Assembly (NCBI GenBank): GCA_027575765.1
Contig: JANBPT010000452.1
Location: 1 to 35,404, forward strand
From: Tieghemiomyces parasiticus
Lineage: Eukaryota > Kickxellomycota > Dimargaritomycetes > Dimargaritales > Dimargaritaceae
DNA length: 35,404 bases
Direction of reading: 5' to 3'
Shown here: positions 1 to 10,857 of the stretch, in pieces
Position numbering within the stretch: the stretch's first letter is position 1
Layout of the letters: every line of letters begins with the position of its first letter
Notes under the pieces: generated by a model
What the model was told of the DNA's origin: nothing
Seen by the model: only the letters and a program-made list of their open reading frames with translations
The model's database searches: none
Made by a program: the position numbers and the translations under genes

Positions 1-968
1 AGCCTGCTGTCAAATACTTACCAAATCAACGTCGTCCAGGGCTATCCAGCAGGCCACCGTTGGCTCATCCCGGAACGGCTCAGGTAGGTACTGATTATCC
101 TGGTGCCAGGCAAACTGCGTAGCGCCTCCACTATAAGGCGGTTTGACAATGTACTGTTCATTCAACTATAATTTGCGTGTGGTGAACGAACGGGGGAGGG
201 GGGTTGCGGACCAACATATTAGTATCAGTAATGTATAAGTATGAGGAAGGTAGGGGGAGTGGTGGGTGGGAAATCAGCAGGACTGGCCTAGTTTCCGCAA
301 CATACTAGTACGCCATTGCCGTGTACTTATCACGCTCTCTCATATGGAACTTACCAAGTAAGGTCCCGTGTCCATGTCATTGGCCTCCGGGAGGAACGCC
401 GCCGCTACCGGCCCGATACGCTTCAGGAGGAGATTAGGGATGGCATTATCATAGATTTCCCCCCGCAAGCGACTAAACGTCGGGCGATGGATCCGCACGG
501 CACGCACATCTTCGGGCTCAATCTCGACCAAGCCCGATGACATGGGTTCTGCGGATGTATATACCATGTTAAGGGCCCCCGTCTCCCCACGGATAAAGAG
601 AGGCACAATACAAAGCACAAGGGGGGTTGGTAAGATTAATATAGCCTATAACCACCGGGATAAAATAAAACCTCTGGCGTCTCCCCCCTCCCTCCCACCT
701 CTGGACTACGAGTACCAAACTCGCCAAGGATTATTAGAAATAAAAACCTGGCTCAGGCGAATGCCACCACTGAGTCTACTTTACCAATGACACACCCCAG
801 CTGGGTAACGAGATCATTTTCCAAGGAGCAATGGTTAACCAGCGCATCGCATTCCTCGCGCAGGAGGGCGAGGTCGGTGGCGTTTAGAGCGGCGGGGAGT
901 AGGACGTAGCCCGTCTGGTGGTAATGCCGGACCAGGTCCGGGGTTATGAGAATCGAGGATTCGTCCAT
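1..968 (-). CDS. Phytanoyl-CoA dioxygenase (PhyH) family protein, 5' part, runs off the left edge
   Basis: Three exons were read on the minus strand: 968-785, 548-355 and 165-22. The introns 784-549 and 354-166 are GT-AG, and a third donor (GTAAGT) begins at 21, so the 3' part lies outside the window. The spliced frame is continuous (phase 1, then 0, then 0). Exon 1 carries the family's N-terminal pattern, HQTGYVLLPAALNATDLALL followed by REECDALV. The exon 1/2 join gives LGCVIEPM. Exon 3 gives NEQYIVKPP, then FAWHQDNQYL, then VACWIALDDVDL. WHQD (about 97-108) holds the HxD pair that binds Fe(II) in this 2-oxoglutarate-dependent oxygenase fold; the distal His would be beyond the edge. Family members hydroxylate diverse substrates such as phytanoyl-CoA or secondary metabolites, so the substrate is unknown. 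The start at 968 is the first Met before the conserved block; no mitochondrial or peroxisomal signal is evident in the visible part. Confidence 0.85.
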
Positions 969-1872
969 CGGAATCCGTAGGGAAATGTGGCGGCAAAGGA
1001 TGGGCCTGGGAAGGAAGGAAGATCATTAACCAGTAATTGCATCCCCCTTGCTGCGTTAAGGCGGTTGAGTCGCATTCGGCTTATGTACACATAAAGTTGG
1101 CGGCATCATTTGAGTTGGTTCTATTGTGCCTCCATCTCTTAGGAATACTCGGCAACCCAATCAAACTGGTGAAGACAAAGGCGGTATGGCCGTAAATTGG
1201 AGGGAAAATGCAGGAGGTAGAGGGGGAGACATAATCAAATTGGGCGCAGGAGCTTTATTTGCTGAATTATAGACAAAGCGGGAAGGTATGGTAAAAGGAA
1301 ATATGGGAGGGTCATAAAGAAGTAAGGGGTTCTGAAAAGAATACTCATCGTAAGAATAGGAAAGTGGCCAGAAACCAGAGTCGCTTGTACCTGACAAAAG
1401 AGGAGGTCGGGCGACCTCTGCTGTAACCTCGATGTGAGATCTCATCTAAGCAGTCAATGCCACGCGTGATATGTAAATAATTAATGTTGCTGGGCACATA
1501 CAGAGCGCCAGGTGAAGGGGGTAGAGTTATAATAACAGTTGGCCAGACGCGCGAGGTCAAGGTCGGGGAGCAGTTTTGTGGCGGAGAGGTGCTCCAAAAA
1601 AAAAATACGGACAAAAACGTAGTCCAGAATTGATATACAGTGGTGAGGGAAGGGGACCGCTAAGGGAGAGCATTAGAGTCGGGCTCCGAAGTAGAAATAA
1701 AAATGAAAAGGGGCGAGTCGAATGGAGTCGGCCATGGGGCCTGAGATTTGGGTCAGGAGCGATGAAGTAGCAGGGGCGGAACATTTACGAAGTCATGTGC
1801 AAGGGGGAAGGAGGGGGGCGGGCGCAGTAGTAGCTGCAGGGTCAGGCGACCTTGAGGTTACTATGCTTCCAA
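969..1872. other. Intergenic spacer between the PhyH-family gene and the LST2-like gene
   Basis: The spacer contains only short overlapping open frames without recognisable motifs. It should hold the promoter of the PhyH-family gene (minus strand) and the 3' UTR of the LST2-like gene. I see no repeat, RNA gene or mobile element in it. Confidence 0.5.
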
Positions 1873-3408
1873 CTACTCAGCGTCACCGGCGTGCATCGTG
1901 AACACTTTCTGCATGACACTGAGGAAAGGCTTGGCGAACGTCCCGCTCTGGAGCCCGTCAGCGATCTGACAGATACGCACAAAGAGGTCGTGGAGGGATA
2001 CGGTCGACGGCTGGGCTGAGTAGACGGCAGCCGCCGCCGACACCGCCCAGGGTGGGGAGGCAGACTCCGCGAGGGGCGAAGTCGGACAGGACGAACCGGC
2101 CGACGAGTACGATGACCGCAAAGATGTCACGGGAGACGGCGGGGGCATAGGGGTGGCTTCGCGGCGGCCGCGCATGCCGGTCGGCACGGTCAGCGTTTCA
2201 CCGTAGACCATTGTCGGGGCGGCCCGCTGCTGCTTACCAGCGGCACTGGGAGCGTCAGCGACCGAGGCGTCCCCGCTGGCCAGCATCCGTTCGAGGGTAG
2301 CCAGTCGGTTGGGCTCTAGACATTGGAGGGCGGTTTGAATGTACGTGAGAGAGCCGGAGTGCGGCCGGAACCACCAAAAGGCGTGGTCCGGGTCAGTAAG
2401 CCGGAGGGTGTCGGCGGCATGGAGGAGGGCATGTACGATAGCCAGACGCGGAACGGCCAGAATGGCAGCTGGGTCGCAGTATTCGATGGCGTCGCGGGAC
2501 ACGATATCGGTCTGGACACTATGCATCACCGTCTCACTCAGGATTGCCGTGAGTACCGCCAACTGCTGATCGTCGTCAGCGGTCGGGTCCTCCGCGGAGG
2601 TGGCGGCGTTCTGACCACGAAGGTCGGAGCCACCCACGTCAAAGTAGGCAAAACACAACTGTCGTTCAAAGATGGTCCAGGCGCGGTCAAAGTCACTCAG
2701 CACGGGGTACAGCAGCTCGTAGGGCGCCGAGGTGCACTCCGCGGCGCGGTGCCGGAACACGAACCGAAGGGCATCCAGGGAGGCGCAGAGCTCGGTAGCC
2801 GGGAAGTTGAGGGAGTCGGACCGCTCCTCGATGCCGCGGATCTGAAAGCCACGTGAAATGGCCTGGGCAGCGAAGAGAATGCTCTCGGAGAAGCTGCGGT
2901 TCAGCTCCTGCTGGTCCTCGTCTGGAAGGTACTGGCGGTAGCTACGCGAAGACTTCCACGTGCTGTCCATGGCGCTGTACACTAAATAGATAGTGTTAAG
3001 CAGGATTCGTTGGCACATGTGCACACGGTCGGCGGCCTCCTTGAACGAAGCCGAGTTGGGGTTACGGCACTTCTCCAGCAGGGCCACCGCAGAGGCGAGC
3101 TTCTCTTCGGCGAGGAAATACATGGCCAGCGGCTTGTTCTCGCGCGCGTTGGGAAGCTTGGGGGCGGCCGGCACCTTCCACTTGGGGCACTGGAAAATCT
3201 GGGTGATGACCGGGAGGGCACTGGCGGGCGGTTGGGCGGTTACGGCCGACGAGTCCATGGCGGCGGCCGAATTCGATGCGGCAGCGGTGGTAGCGGACAA
3301 CGAAGAGCTCTGGCCGAAGGCGGAGCGCCAGCTGCTGGGTCGGCGTGGCGGGGAGCCCCGAGTCAGACTAGACTCGGGCACTTGGTTAGATAAGAGGGCG
3401 TTCTCCAT
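1873..3408 (-). CDS. LST2: LST2/ZFYVE28-like protein lacking the FYVE domain
   Basis: A single-exon frame of 511 residues. Three blocks match the lateral signaling target 2 family in order. Residues about 90-140 (MYFLAEEKLASAV through CQRILLNTIYLVY) correspond to the N-terminal helical block of LST2. Residues about 311-345 (CDPAAILAVPRLAIVHALL, then FRPH) match the LST2 signature YEPALMFSIPRLAIV..FRPF. Residues about 470-508 (LHDLFVRICQIADGL, then MQKVFTMH) match the block that precedes FYVE in animals. Animal LST2 is about 850-900 residues, negatively regulates EGFR on endosomes and ends in a FYVE zinc finger. Here the protein stops right after the pre-FYVE block and has no Cys-rich tail. 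Residues 1-60 and 385-465 are low-complexity Ser/Ala/Pro. The in-frame Met51 is an alternative start. The 5' flank is CT-rich on the coding strand. Family assignment is firm; function in the fungus is not known. Confidence 0.82.
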   Translation of the reverse strand: MENALLSNQVPESSLTRGSPPRRPSSWRSAFGQSSSLSATTAAASNSAAAMDSSAVTAQPPASALPVITQIFQCPKWKVPAAPKLPNARENKPLAMYFLAEEKLASAVALLEKCRNPNSASFKEAADRVHMCQRILLNTIYLVYSAMDSTWKSSRSYRQYLPDEDQQELNRSFSESILFAAQAISRGFQIRGIEERSDSLNFPATELCASLDALRFVFRHRAAECTSAPYELLYPVLSDFDRAWTIFERQLCFAYFDVGGSDLRGQNAATSAEDPTADDDQQLAVLTAILSETVMHSVQTDIVSRDAIEYCDPAAILAVPRLAIVHALLHAADTLRLTDPDHAFWWFRPHSGSLTYIQTALQCLEPNRLATLERMLASGDASVADAPSAAGKQQRAAPTMVYGETLTVPTGMRGRREATPMPPPSPVTSLRSSYSSAGSSCPTSPLAESASPPWAVSAAAAVYSAQPSTVSLHDLFVRICQIADGLQSGTFAKPFLSVMQKVFTMHAGDAE

Positions 3409-6080
3409 GGCTAGCGAGAACCCAACGGGGAGTGAAAACGACAGGTGGGTACGAGGAGGTTATGCAGCCGATCAAGTGCCGGAAGTATATAATATGTAGG
3501 GAGGTAAAAGTGGAGACGGACAGAGAGAAAGAATAGCAGTCGGTGACACGGTGGAACAGAAGGGGAGTACAGACGGTATGAGAAAAATCCACACAAGGAC
3601 GAGCGGTCTAAACTAGGAAGCGGGCAGGAAATAAGCAGGGGTTAAATAGAAAAAGTGATCGGTAGGGAAAAAGAGGCTAACGGAGGGGGGGGGAGAGCAG
3701 AGATGTATCTGAGAGCCCGGAGGGAAAGAAAATTATTCTACCGCGATAGAGGAGGGGAGGGAGATTCAGGTGAGGGGCGGAGGAATCATAAGCTTGCAGG
3801 GCAAGTGAAAGACGTCAGAAGCGGGGGGGGGCGATTAGAGGATTGGCAGGAGGAAGGAAGCCTAGCACACGCGCGGACGTATGCAAACTACGTAACAGGG
3901 TGCCGCCTTAAAATAGAGGCTGACTGCGGAGTGGAAGGAAAGAAAACGCCAATGCCGGAAAAGGGTTGATAAAACGTAAGCGTCGACAAGAAGAGGAATA
4001 CGTAGAGGGGTAGGTTAGTGGGTCGTTATAACGGAGCCAGTCGTAACAAAGGAAGGGCCGGTAATATTGTTTAGAGGGGAGGCAAAGGTGGCGGAATGCC
4101 AGTTATAGTCGGCGCAAAGCAGGAGGCCGTGCGGTCCGATGGAGTGGAAAACAGGCAAGGCGGCGTGGCGTTGCCCTGTGAACCCTAGTTCTATGCGTAC
4201 GCGAGTGTCACAACGGCAGTGGCGGTGATCATGAGCAGGTACAGTTGGACTGTGGTGGACTGGTTACGGCGCCGAGTGGGAAGCGGAGCCAGGTGTTGGT
4301 GGGTCGAGGTCTGGTAAATGAGGCACGTAACAGGAGTGAAGAGCCCTTGGCAGGAGAGAAATTAGGGGTGGCGACGGGGTAACAGTGGAGAAGGCGGGCG
4401 GTGGTGGAAGGTTCCTCGAGGTCTCGAAGAGCTAAACGCCACGTAAAACCGTAAGGGGCAGGGGGAGGGGGAAAAGGTGGAGTCTACGGGCGGGTAAGAA
4501 AGGCAGGCAATAGAAGGAAGAGAGGGAGGGGGCGTCGAGCTGACAGGGGCCTCAAGTTAGCGGTTAGGAAGGAGGAGGGGGGTACTAGCCGTTTTGAGGC
4601 AGCGGAGTACACTAAACGAGAGGTTGTCAGCGCGAGGCCTTAAACGTTAGGTATGGGCATATATAGAGGGTGGCAGGTGAATGAGGTAGGGTGTAAAAAA
4701 CCTTGGAGGTCGTGGCGCAATCAGGGGTCGGGTGGAAGGAATGGTAAAGGTCGGGCAGAGACGAGGATGTCGGCGGAGGGGATGGGGGAATGGCGGGGAG
4801 TCTAGGACGGGTTGGTCAGCGAGTATCTACAGCTGGCAGCGGGTTAGCCAACTGATAAACCGAGCAGGAGGAGGGGGGGATGCTGGGTTGTAAATACAGA
4901 GGGTAAGTGGAGAGAAGAAGTCGGAGTGTGTGTCGGGTGACAGTCTAAAAGGTGACGCGGTTGGTTTTTAAAGTCCGGAGAGGAAAATAAGGAGAGTGGG
5001 GCGGACAATGGTTGGGGAGGGGGTCAGGTCACGACAACAAAACAGCACGCGGTAAAGGGGAGGTGGTTGGCAGTGGAAGAGTGCGTAAGCGACAAGGTTT
5101 GTAAGGTGTTGTGAGAGTGGGGGTCGAATGATAGACCGGCGGAGTGTGTCAGGTCTAGAGGACAGCTGCAGCAACCGGCTACCAAAAATAGGCAAAGGGC
5201 GCGCGGTAGATCGTCAATCGGATGTGCACGAGCACAGGAAGCGGTTGTAAGTTGGGAAGGGACGGCGGAACCCCCGTGGGTGTATTAGTGTGTGTAAGAG
5301 CGTGGCGGTGGAGGTAGCGACGGGGATTGGGATACACAGGCACTAGGCGAGCCACGAGAGGGCTGGACCAATTTCAATAGGGGGAAGAGGGGCTGGCTGG
5401 GAAGGAGAGTACCCTATAGAGGCGAGCCGTGGCGAGTGGGTGTGGTGAGGCAGGAGGTGCAAGAAGAGCAACGTCTTTTGGCACGAATCTATTGGGAGAT
5501 GGAGGAGGGAAAGATCGGCCAGGGGTCGGGGTTTAAATACTGCACGGCGAGAGATGGGCTGGGTAAGTGGAGAGGGAGAAAAAGCGCGGCAGCATAGAGG
5601 GGTGGCAACGGAGGGCGAGGTGATGCGGGGCCGGCATCGATTGGTCTAGGGTCGTTAATTCACGATGACCCTGGTATCTGGCCGATGGTTGGCGAACGCA
5701 TACAGGGTGGGTCGGGCGGAGGGAGAGGTGGCGGTCCCCCAGCGTGTATATTGGTCAGCGGAGATAAGGGCAGAGGAGGGGCGCGGGCCCTCAACAGAGG
5801 TGCTGGCGTCATGGTTAGCGGCCCCAGGCGCGACCACAGTTTTTTTATCCACGGACTGCCGATGGTTTCAGCGGCGGGTCTAGATACGAAGGCCCAGGCG
5901 AGGGGACAGTGGGAGTGTGAGAAGCGACGGGGGGGGGATGCGAAAGGAAAGAGAGGGGGCGGGGCCCGACTCCAGTCGGAAGGCGCAGGGATCTTGAACG
6001 TCGCAGGGTTGGGGTTCGAAGGCTCTTACCATCCCCATGGGCGAGCTGAAGAGGGAGAGAGAGAAAAACTTGCGGAACGG
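3409..6080. other. Gene-free, strongly purine-rich (plus strand) spacer
   Basis: From about 3600 to 5640 the plus strand is dominated by G and A (long runs such as GGAGGAGGGGGG), with few C or T tracts. Open frames here are short and show no family motif. The block lies 5' of the LST2-like gene, whose coding strand would read it as polypyrimidine. It may contain its promoter and 5' UTR, but a 2-kb extent is long for that. TATA-like strings occur (for example near 4660 and 5533) without a gene attached. Confidence 0.5.
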
Positions 6081-8914
6081 CTTGGGTGCTAGCCTGCTCA
6101 GGCCCTAGGGCGTCTCAACGGACTTGGCCAAAGCGCCGTCGAATGGCAAGGCGGGCGGCTGTCGTTGGTCGTCTGTGGACAGCTGGCGGCCGCATTTCGC
6201 GCAAGCAGAATTCGAACAGTGGAGGCCGTGGGCCTCCTAAATGCGCGTGGCTCACCCCTACCTCCTCCACGCAGGTCCGCCCTCGTCGGCCTGTCGCTCG
6301 CCTCGCCGTGCGCCAAACGGAGAAGCCCGACCGGTCGGCAATCCTGTAGCCTTCCGCATACCCAGCGCCATCCTTGCCCACTGCATTTGAGGACCAGTCC
6401 ACCTCCGGCCCCATATGCGCCCCCGTTAATACCCGACCATTGTGGCTGGCATGCACACACGCATCGCCATATACAATGGCCCACCCACTTTCGCATGGGC
6501 CCTCTGTCTGGGAAGACGAGCGGGGTGGGTGACGAGAGGGCGCGATAAAGCCGCGGGCGATAAAAATGGACACGGTATTTGAGAATTCCACGGCTCAGAG
6601 TCGGGCCACCCCCTCTCCTCCTGTTTTCTCTCCTGGCCTTAGTCCCCCGCATGTAAAAACTAGCGTTGGCGGGAGTCAAAGGGTTTCCTTTACTTCATCT
6701 GTGCCGTCGCCACGGGCAAAAGTGGCGGCCGAAGAATCATACCTGCCCTCTCCCGGGGCTTGCCGGCCCTTAGCAATTATAGGCCTACATCCTGCAGTTA
6801 TCAGTTGCGAGGCTGGAGGGTTGTGTCCAATCACACAGCACCCTTCGCTAGCGGAAAGTGCCTTGTCCGTAGACCCGCCCATATGGCGGATGCGAAGGAT
6901 GGATTTTCCCCATTAGGACCGGCTTAACGGGAAGATGTATCGGGTCGTGGTCAATTTCCGGTCGGATGCCCTGCCTGACTGACATAGGTTACCATGGACC
7001 GGTTCATGGTAGCCCTCGACGGCGGCTTGTCTGGATACAGCTCTGCCATGAGGGCGGCTGTAGAGCATCCTAGTCCTCGCCCCGGCCAGTACTGCGACAC
7101 CTGACCTTCCGTTGCACATGTCCGCCCACTAGAGGATCAGGCCTAGCTTTGACCAGGCATAACAGGCATCTCCTAGCAAGTTTCCATTTCGAAATGTGGC
7201 GGCACCACCCCCTACGCCACTTTAACGTAGGGTGTTCTAGAAATGGGGAGGGGATATTTGCAGACAGACCCGTCCCTAGTTGCCATTGGCGTCTAACCTT
7301 ATACTCATCCCTTGTAACCCACTTCTTTCCTCACCTGGCCGCATATGGGTGGCGGAAATTATCCGGCCCACGTCATGGGCATCCTCACACAGCAATAATA
7401 TCCGATTCTCAGCCATCTGCTTTTCTTGCATTGGACACGACTAAGCTAGCCTGGAGTTAGATAGTGCACAGGGTCGGCCTGAAGAAGGACTCCAGGACCT
7501 GGGGGAGAGCTTACCATGCCCATCTGACCTTCGGACTCCAACCAAAATGCACCTGCTCACCGCACTCGTCGACTGGGGCATCAGCACCCGACCACAATGC
7601 AGGTGGCGGCTTGTCTCTTCGTATGCGCTAGGCGGCTCTTTCGTCACGCGCCTCGACGGGCATACGTTCACCCGCCAGAGCCAGACTCAATGCGCCAGGG
7701 CGGGTCCATTGTCTAAGCGAGTCGGGGCTTATCTAGCACCATAACGTTGTGGCCCCGACCGTCGCTTCTTTTGTTCTCCCTCTATATCATTTCCTATCCT
7801 TAGACGATTCTTTGTTTCCCAAATATCCCTTCGCCGCCATCGCAGCCAACCGTCGGATTTATCACGTAGGACTCTCCGGGTTTAGCATCCTCGCCTGCTA
7901 TGCACTGCAGTACTCTGCGCCTCCACACATAAACTCTCCCTTGTTGTCACCGGCTGCTGGGATCGGCACGGGCCCCCTCCTCTCTCTGGTAGCCTTTGGT
8001 ATAGAAGGGTGGAAAAACAGGGGGAGGGCGAGGAAAACGTCTCCCTCGTCGCCCTGTGTACCTTGTGCTGACCCCGCCGTGCTTTGCTGTCATGTCCTCG
8101 GCTACTTTATCGTCCACCCTGCGACCCCGTCATGTCAATCGGCGTCTTGACTCCAGCGTAAGTAGCAAAAGGCTAACGTAAACGTCAGAGCACATTTTGA
8201 TCGCCTTGGCCTGCTCTGCCAGAGCTGCTCGGCTTCCCACTGCTTCTTCCCAAACTTCCTTGTATAAATGCACACAGGGCAGCCAGTAGACAGTACCTGT
8301 CAGTGGCAGTTATCCGCTTTTGTAGGTGAGAAACCGTAATAGGGCTAGAGGTGACTAGCATGGCAGGTGCAGCAGGCTCAAGGGGCAGTCAGATGCCGCA
8401 GTTGGCCCCGGCCAAATTCGATATCCCTATTAGCTGGATCCGCCGTTACCCGTCAACGTTGTGTATACTGTACCCCAGAGAGTGGCCCTGTAAGAGCTCC
8501 AGGTACACTGGTTAATCGTTCAGACAATCGCCAAGGTTTTCACGAATCTATACGCCGCCGTGACATACCACAGTCATAGCTATGAATAGCGGTGTGCTTG
8601 ACCCTACTTGTTGCAGGGGCCGCCGCCTAATTAATTTGGCAGCAGAATATTCCGACTAGCTCGTGGCGTCTAAACGAGTTAGCACAGGATATATTAGACC
8701 ATTAGACCTGATGCAGGTGAAGCTTAGAAAGACGGGGTTGTAACCCTAATTGTTTCAGGGAAAACAATAAACCCCGTCTACCCTTTAAGCCCAGCCACGC
8801 TCTCAACTACACTTTCTCCAAGCCCTCGCCACTTCCTCCCTCTCCTTTTTCTCAGCCTCCTACCATCAGCTGTAACCACGGACAACCCTCGTCATCGGCG
8901 AGTGCACCAGAGCC
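6081..8914. other. Spacer without recognisable gene
   Basis: The purine excess ends near 6000 and the plus strand becomes C/T-richer. Overlapping open frames at 6098-6679 (minus), 6165-6548 (plus) and 7749-8150 (plus) have no recognisable domain and are probably chance frames in GC-rich DNA. A TATA-like TATAAAT near 8263 precedes a 51-codon frame (8360-8515) of unknown meaning. A nested inverted repeat lies at 8730-8779. Confidence 0.4.
8730..8779. repeat. Nested perfect inverted repeat (hairpin)
   Basis: The outer arms are AGACGGGGTT (8730-8739) and AACCCCGTCT (8770-8779), a perfect 10-bp inverted repeat. Inside them ATTGTTT (8749-8755) and AAACAAT (8762-8768) form a second 7-bp perfect stem. 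The structure sits about 140 bp upstream of the TSPO relic. It could be a transcript hairpin, a short transposon footprint or chance; there is no U-tract to make it a terminator. Confidence 0.5.
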
Positions 8915-9169
8915 TGGTGCGCGACACCCGAGAAGTCATTTCTCATCCTGCCCAGCTGGCCCTTTGGTCTGGTGTGGTCCCTGCCCTACTTCATCATGGG
9001 CTACGCCGCCTATCGTGTGACTGGCGTCCTGAATGTCACCAATCCTAACCTCCTGGCCAGATAGGTCCAGCTTGCTGTCCTGATGTACTACCTCCAACTT
9101 CTGCTCATCGTGTGGTGGACTCCTACCTTATTTGGCCTCAGACTGGCCGTGCTGTCCCTCATGGACCTT
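8915..9169 (+). pseudogene. Degenerate TSPO relic (in-frame stop)
   Basis: Reading from 8915, the translation aligns almost without gaps with residues about 30-130 of the intact TSPO downstream. Shared points include W, P and W at the expected spacing, then MGYAAYRV exactly as in the intact gene. After an in-frame TAG at 9062-9064 and a loss of roughly ten codons, it continues with YYLQLLLIVWWTPTLF, matching YWFQLVLNLIWTPIFF. Similarity fades after 9169. No start region or C-terminal part is recognisable. It lies about 0.8 kb upstream of, and in the same orientation as, the intact gene, so an old tandem duplication is the simplest explanation. Low identity outside the core says it is not recent. 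Confidence 0.8.
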
Positions 9170-9379
9170 AGTCCGTTGGGTATACATACGCCACACACAC
9201 ACAGATGGTTCACTCCGCACTGCACTGCCCCTCAGTGCTGACGTTGATGACGCCCGCCACCATTTGCTGATGGTCGTTTTTTTATATATAGCTAATCCCT
9301 TCCTTTCCCATACCATCGGGACTGCCATATGCTGGTTGTCGATTGCTTCCCTCGCGGCCAAACTCTCTCTCTCTCTCAC

Positions 9380-9969
9380 GGCGGGCGGAAGGGCATTTTG
9401 AGCATTCCCTCCTGTAGCATTCAGAAACCAGCCCTACTCACCCTCGACGCCTCCAATGCAAAAACCGCACATCAGTCCCATTAGAGAGTGACGTGTGATA
9501 TCGCCTTAGAACCCTCTCGCCCCACCGCCCATCTGTTCCTTACTGTAGTATGTCACTCGTGCCAGAACCCCCCCCCCCCTCATTGCCCTTCCAATGCACC
9601 CTCCTCTCGCTCAGGCTACCTCAAGTCCTCTCCAGCCCAGGTTTATAAACCATCCTGTGCCTTGGAGGTTTTCAAGTTAACTTACCCTTCTCTTCCCTCT
9701 TTTCCTTGAGTCCTATGTGCCCCTCTCCCCTCCACTTAGCAACTGCTTCAGAGTCTCATTTGCCTCCCTCTCCCCAACTCCCATTGCTCCCCACCTTCCA
9801 CCACATCCTCCAGTTCTCAGCATTGCCCAGCCTCATTGCCACCCGCCGCCATTGACCTTACTCTATCACCCCCCCCACCCACTGGCAACCAGCCTGGCCA
9901 CAACCCCCCCCTCCCGGGGCCACCCACCTATTCCCACCCGGGCGCACCACCAATTTCCTTCGACGCACC
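9380..9969 (+). promoter_or_regulatory. CT-rich upstream region of TSPO
   Basis: The plus strand is pyrimidine-rich up to the TSPO start codon, with many CCTCC and CCCC tracts. A TATA-like TTTATAAA occurs at 9642-9649, about 320 bp before the ATG. The same coding-strand CT richness is seen before the LST2-like and USP-like genes, so it may be the usual promoter or 5' UTR style of this genome. No specific factor site is claimed. Confidence 0.4.
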
Positions 9970-10578
9970 ATGGTTCTCCGTTTCCTCCTCTACGTCCTGA
10001 CGCCGGTTCTTTTGGGCTCCCTCCCGTCCTTCTACATGAAGCACCAAGTCAACACCTGGTACAAGACGCTCCGCAAACCGTGGTTCACGCCGCCCAACTG
10101 GCTCTTTGCCCCGGCCTGGACGTTGCTGTACCTGGCGATGGGCTACGCGGCCTACCGCGTGGCCAACGTCGCCTACCTGTCTCCGGACGATATTGCTCGC
10201 GATACCGGGGGGCTCACCTATATGAGCGAACGTGCTCAAGTCGCCCTCAAGATTTACTGGTTCCAGCTGGTGCTCAATTTGATTTGGACCCCGATATTCT
10301 TTTTGGCCCACGCCATTGCGCCGGCCCTGTTTGATATCGCTTTGCTCGATGTGTTTGTACTGGTCACTATGACGTTATTCTTCCAGATCGACTCCGTCGC
10401 CGGGTACTTGCTGGTTCCGTACCAGCTGTGGAGCCTGTACGCCACGGCTTTGACCTACAGCGTTTGGTCGCTTAATAACGATGGCGTCGGGGCCAAGTCG
10501 GACCAGCGTCGTCGTCGTCGTAGTAGCAATATGGAGCCCGTGCCGTCCCATATCCACGACAGCAGCGATTCGGATTGA
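9970..10578 (+). CDS. TSPO: Translocator protein TSPO (TspO/MBR family)
   Basis: An intronless frame of 202 residues. It shows the family core: WYKTLRKPWFTPPNWLF, then APAWTLLYLAMGYAAYR, FQLVLNLIWTPIFF, and a last helix with ALTYSVWSLN. Five membrane segments are apparent, as expected for this outer-mitochondrial-membrane protein, which binds porphyrins and sterols in characterised members. The cholesterol-recognition (CRAC) stretch of animals is aligned at ALTYSVW but lacks the closing basic residue. About 30 residues longer than the usual 155-170, because of a loop insertion after helix 2 and a polar tail beginning NNDGVGAKSD with a run of five Arg and an acidic end. Met at 9970 directly precedes helix 1. 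Its 3' end converges on the RABL6-like gene, 279 bp away. Confidence 0.95.
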   Translation: MVLRFLLYVLTPVLLGSLPSFYMKHQVNTWYKTLRKPWFTPPNWLFAPAWTLLYLAMGYAAYRVANVAYLSPDDIARDTGGLTYMSERAQVALKIYWFQLVLNLIWTPIFFLAHAIAPALFDIALLDVFVLVTMTLFFQIDSVAGYLLVPYQLWSLYATALTYSVWSLNNDGVGAKSDQRRRRRSSNMEPVPSHIHDSSDSD

Positions 10579-10779
10579 GGCGCTAGTAGTAGTAATAGTA
10601 GTGGTACCCCTGCCACGGGTGCCTTTATATGCTTAGCGTATTGTCGTAATTCCCACCTTGTACCTTCAACCCGCCATTCTTGCAATATTGCTTTAGTTAG
10701 AAAATTTGTAATGGTGTCAGAGGCCCGGTAGAGCCCTTGCAAAGTAACCATAATCATAGGGGGGGGTGGGCGCAGGTTC

Positions 10780-10825
10780 AAGATAAATATATATATATAT
10801 AATAAAATATAAAATATATAGAACC
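10780..10825. repeat. AT-rich simple repeat between convergent gene ends
   Basis: A run of TATATATATA and AATATAAAATA lies between the stops of TSPO and the RABL6-like gene. It may serve the polyadenylation signals of one or both transcripts. AATAAA-type strings occur within it. Confidence 0.6.
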
Positions 10826-10857
10826 ATGCATCCTCCTGGTACAAGGGATAACGCGTA

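Noticed and set aside
2323..2856. 177-codon plus-strand frame opposite the LST2-like gene
   Set aside because: It is antisense to a gene with clear family blocks, and its translation has no recognisable motif. It is a GC-driven shadow frame.
6098..6679. 193-codon minus-strand frame with overlapping plus-strand frames
   Set aside because: Several frames are open at once, as expected in GC-rich DNA. The residues are Arg/Gly/Pro-rich and show no domain or splice context.
7749..8150. 133-codon plus-strand frame with some hydrophobic stretches
   Set aside because: No family motif, no matching exon and no conserved context. The composition follows the local C/T bias.
8360..8515. 51-codon frame starting MAGAAGSRGS downstream of a TATAAAT
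   Set aside because: The promoter-like string is suggestive, but the short product matches nothing and has no supporting splice or conservation evidence.
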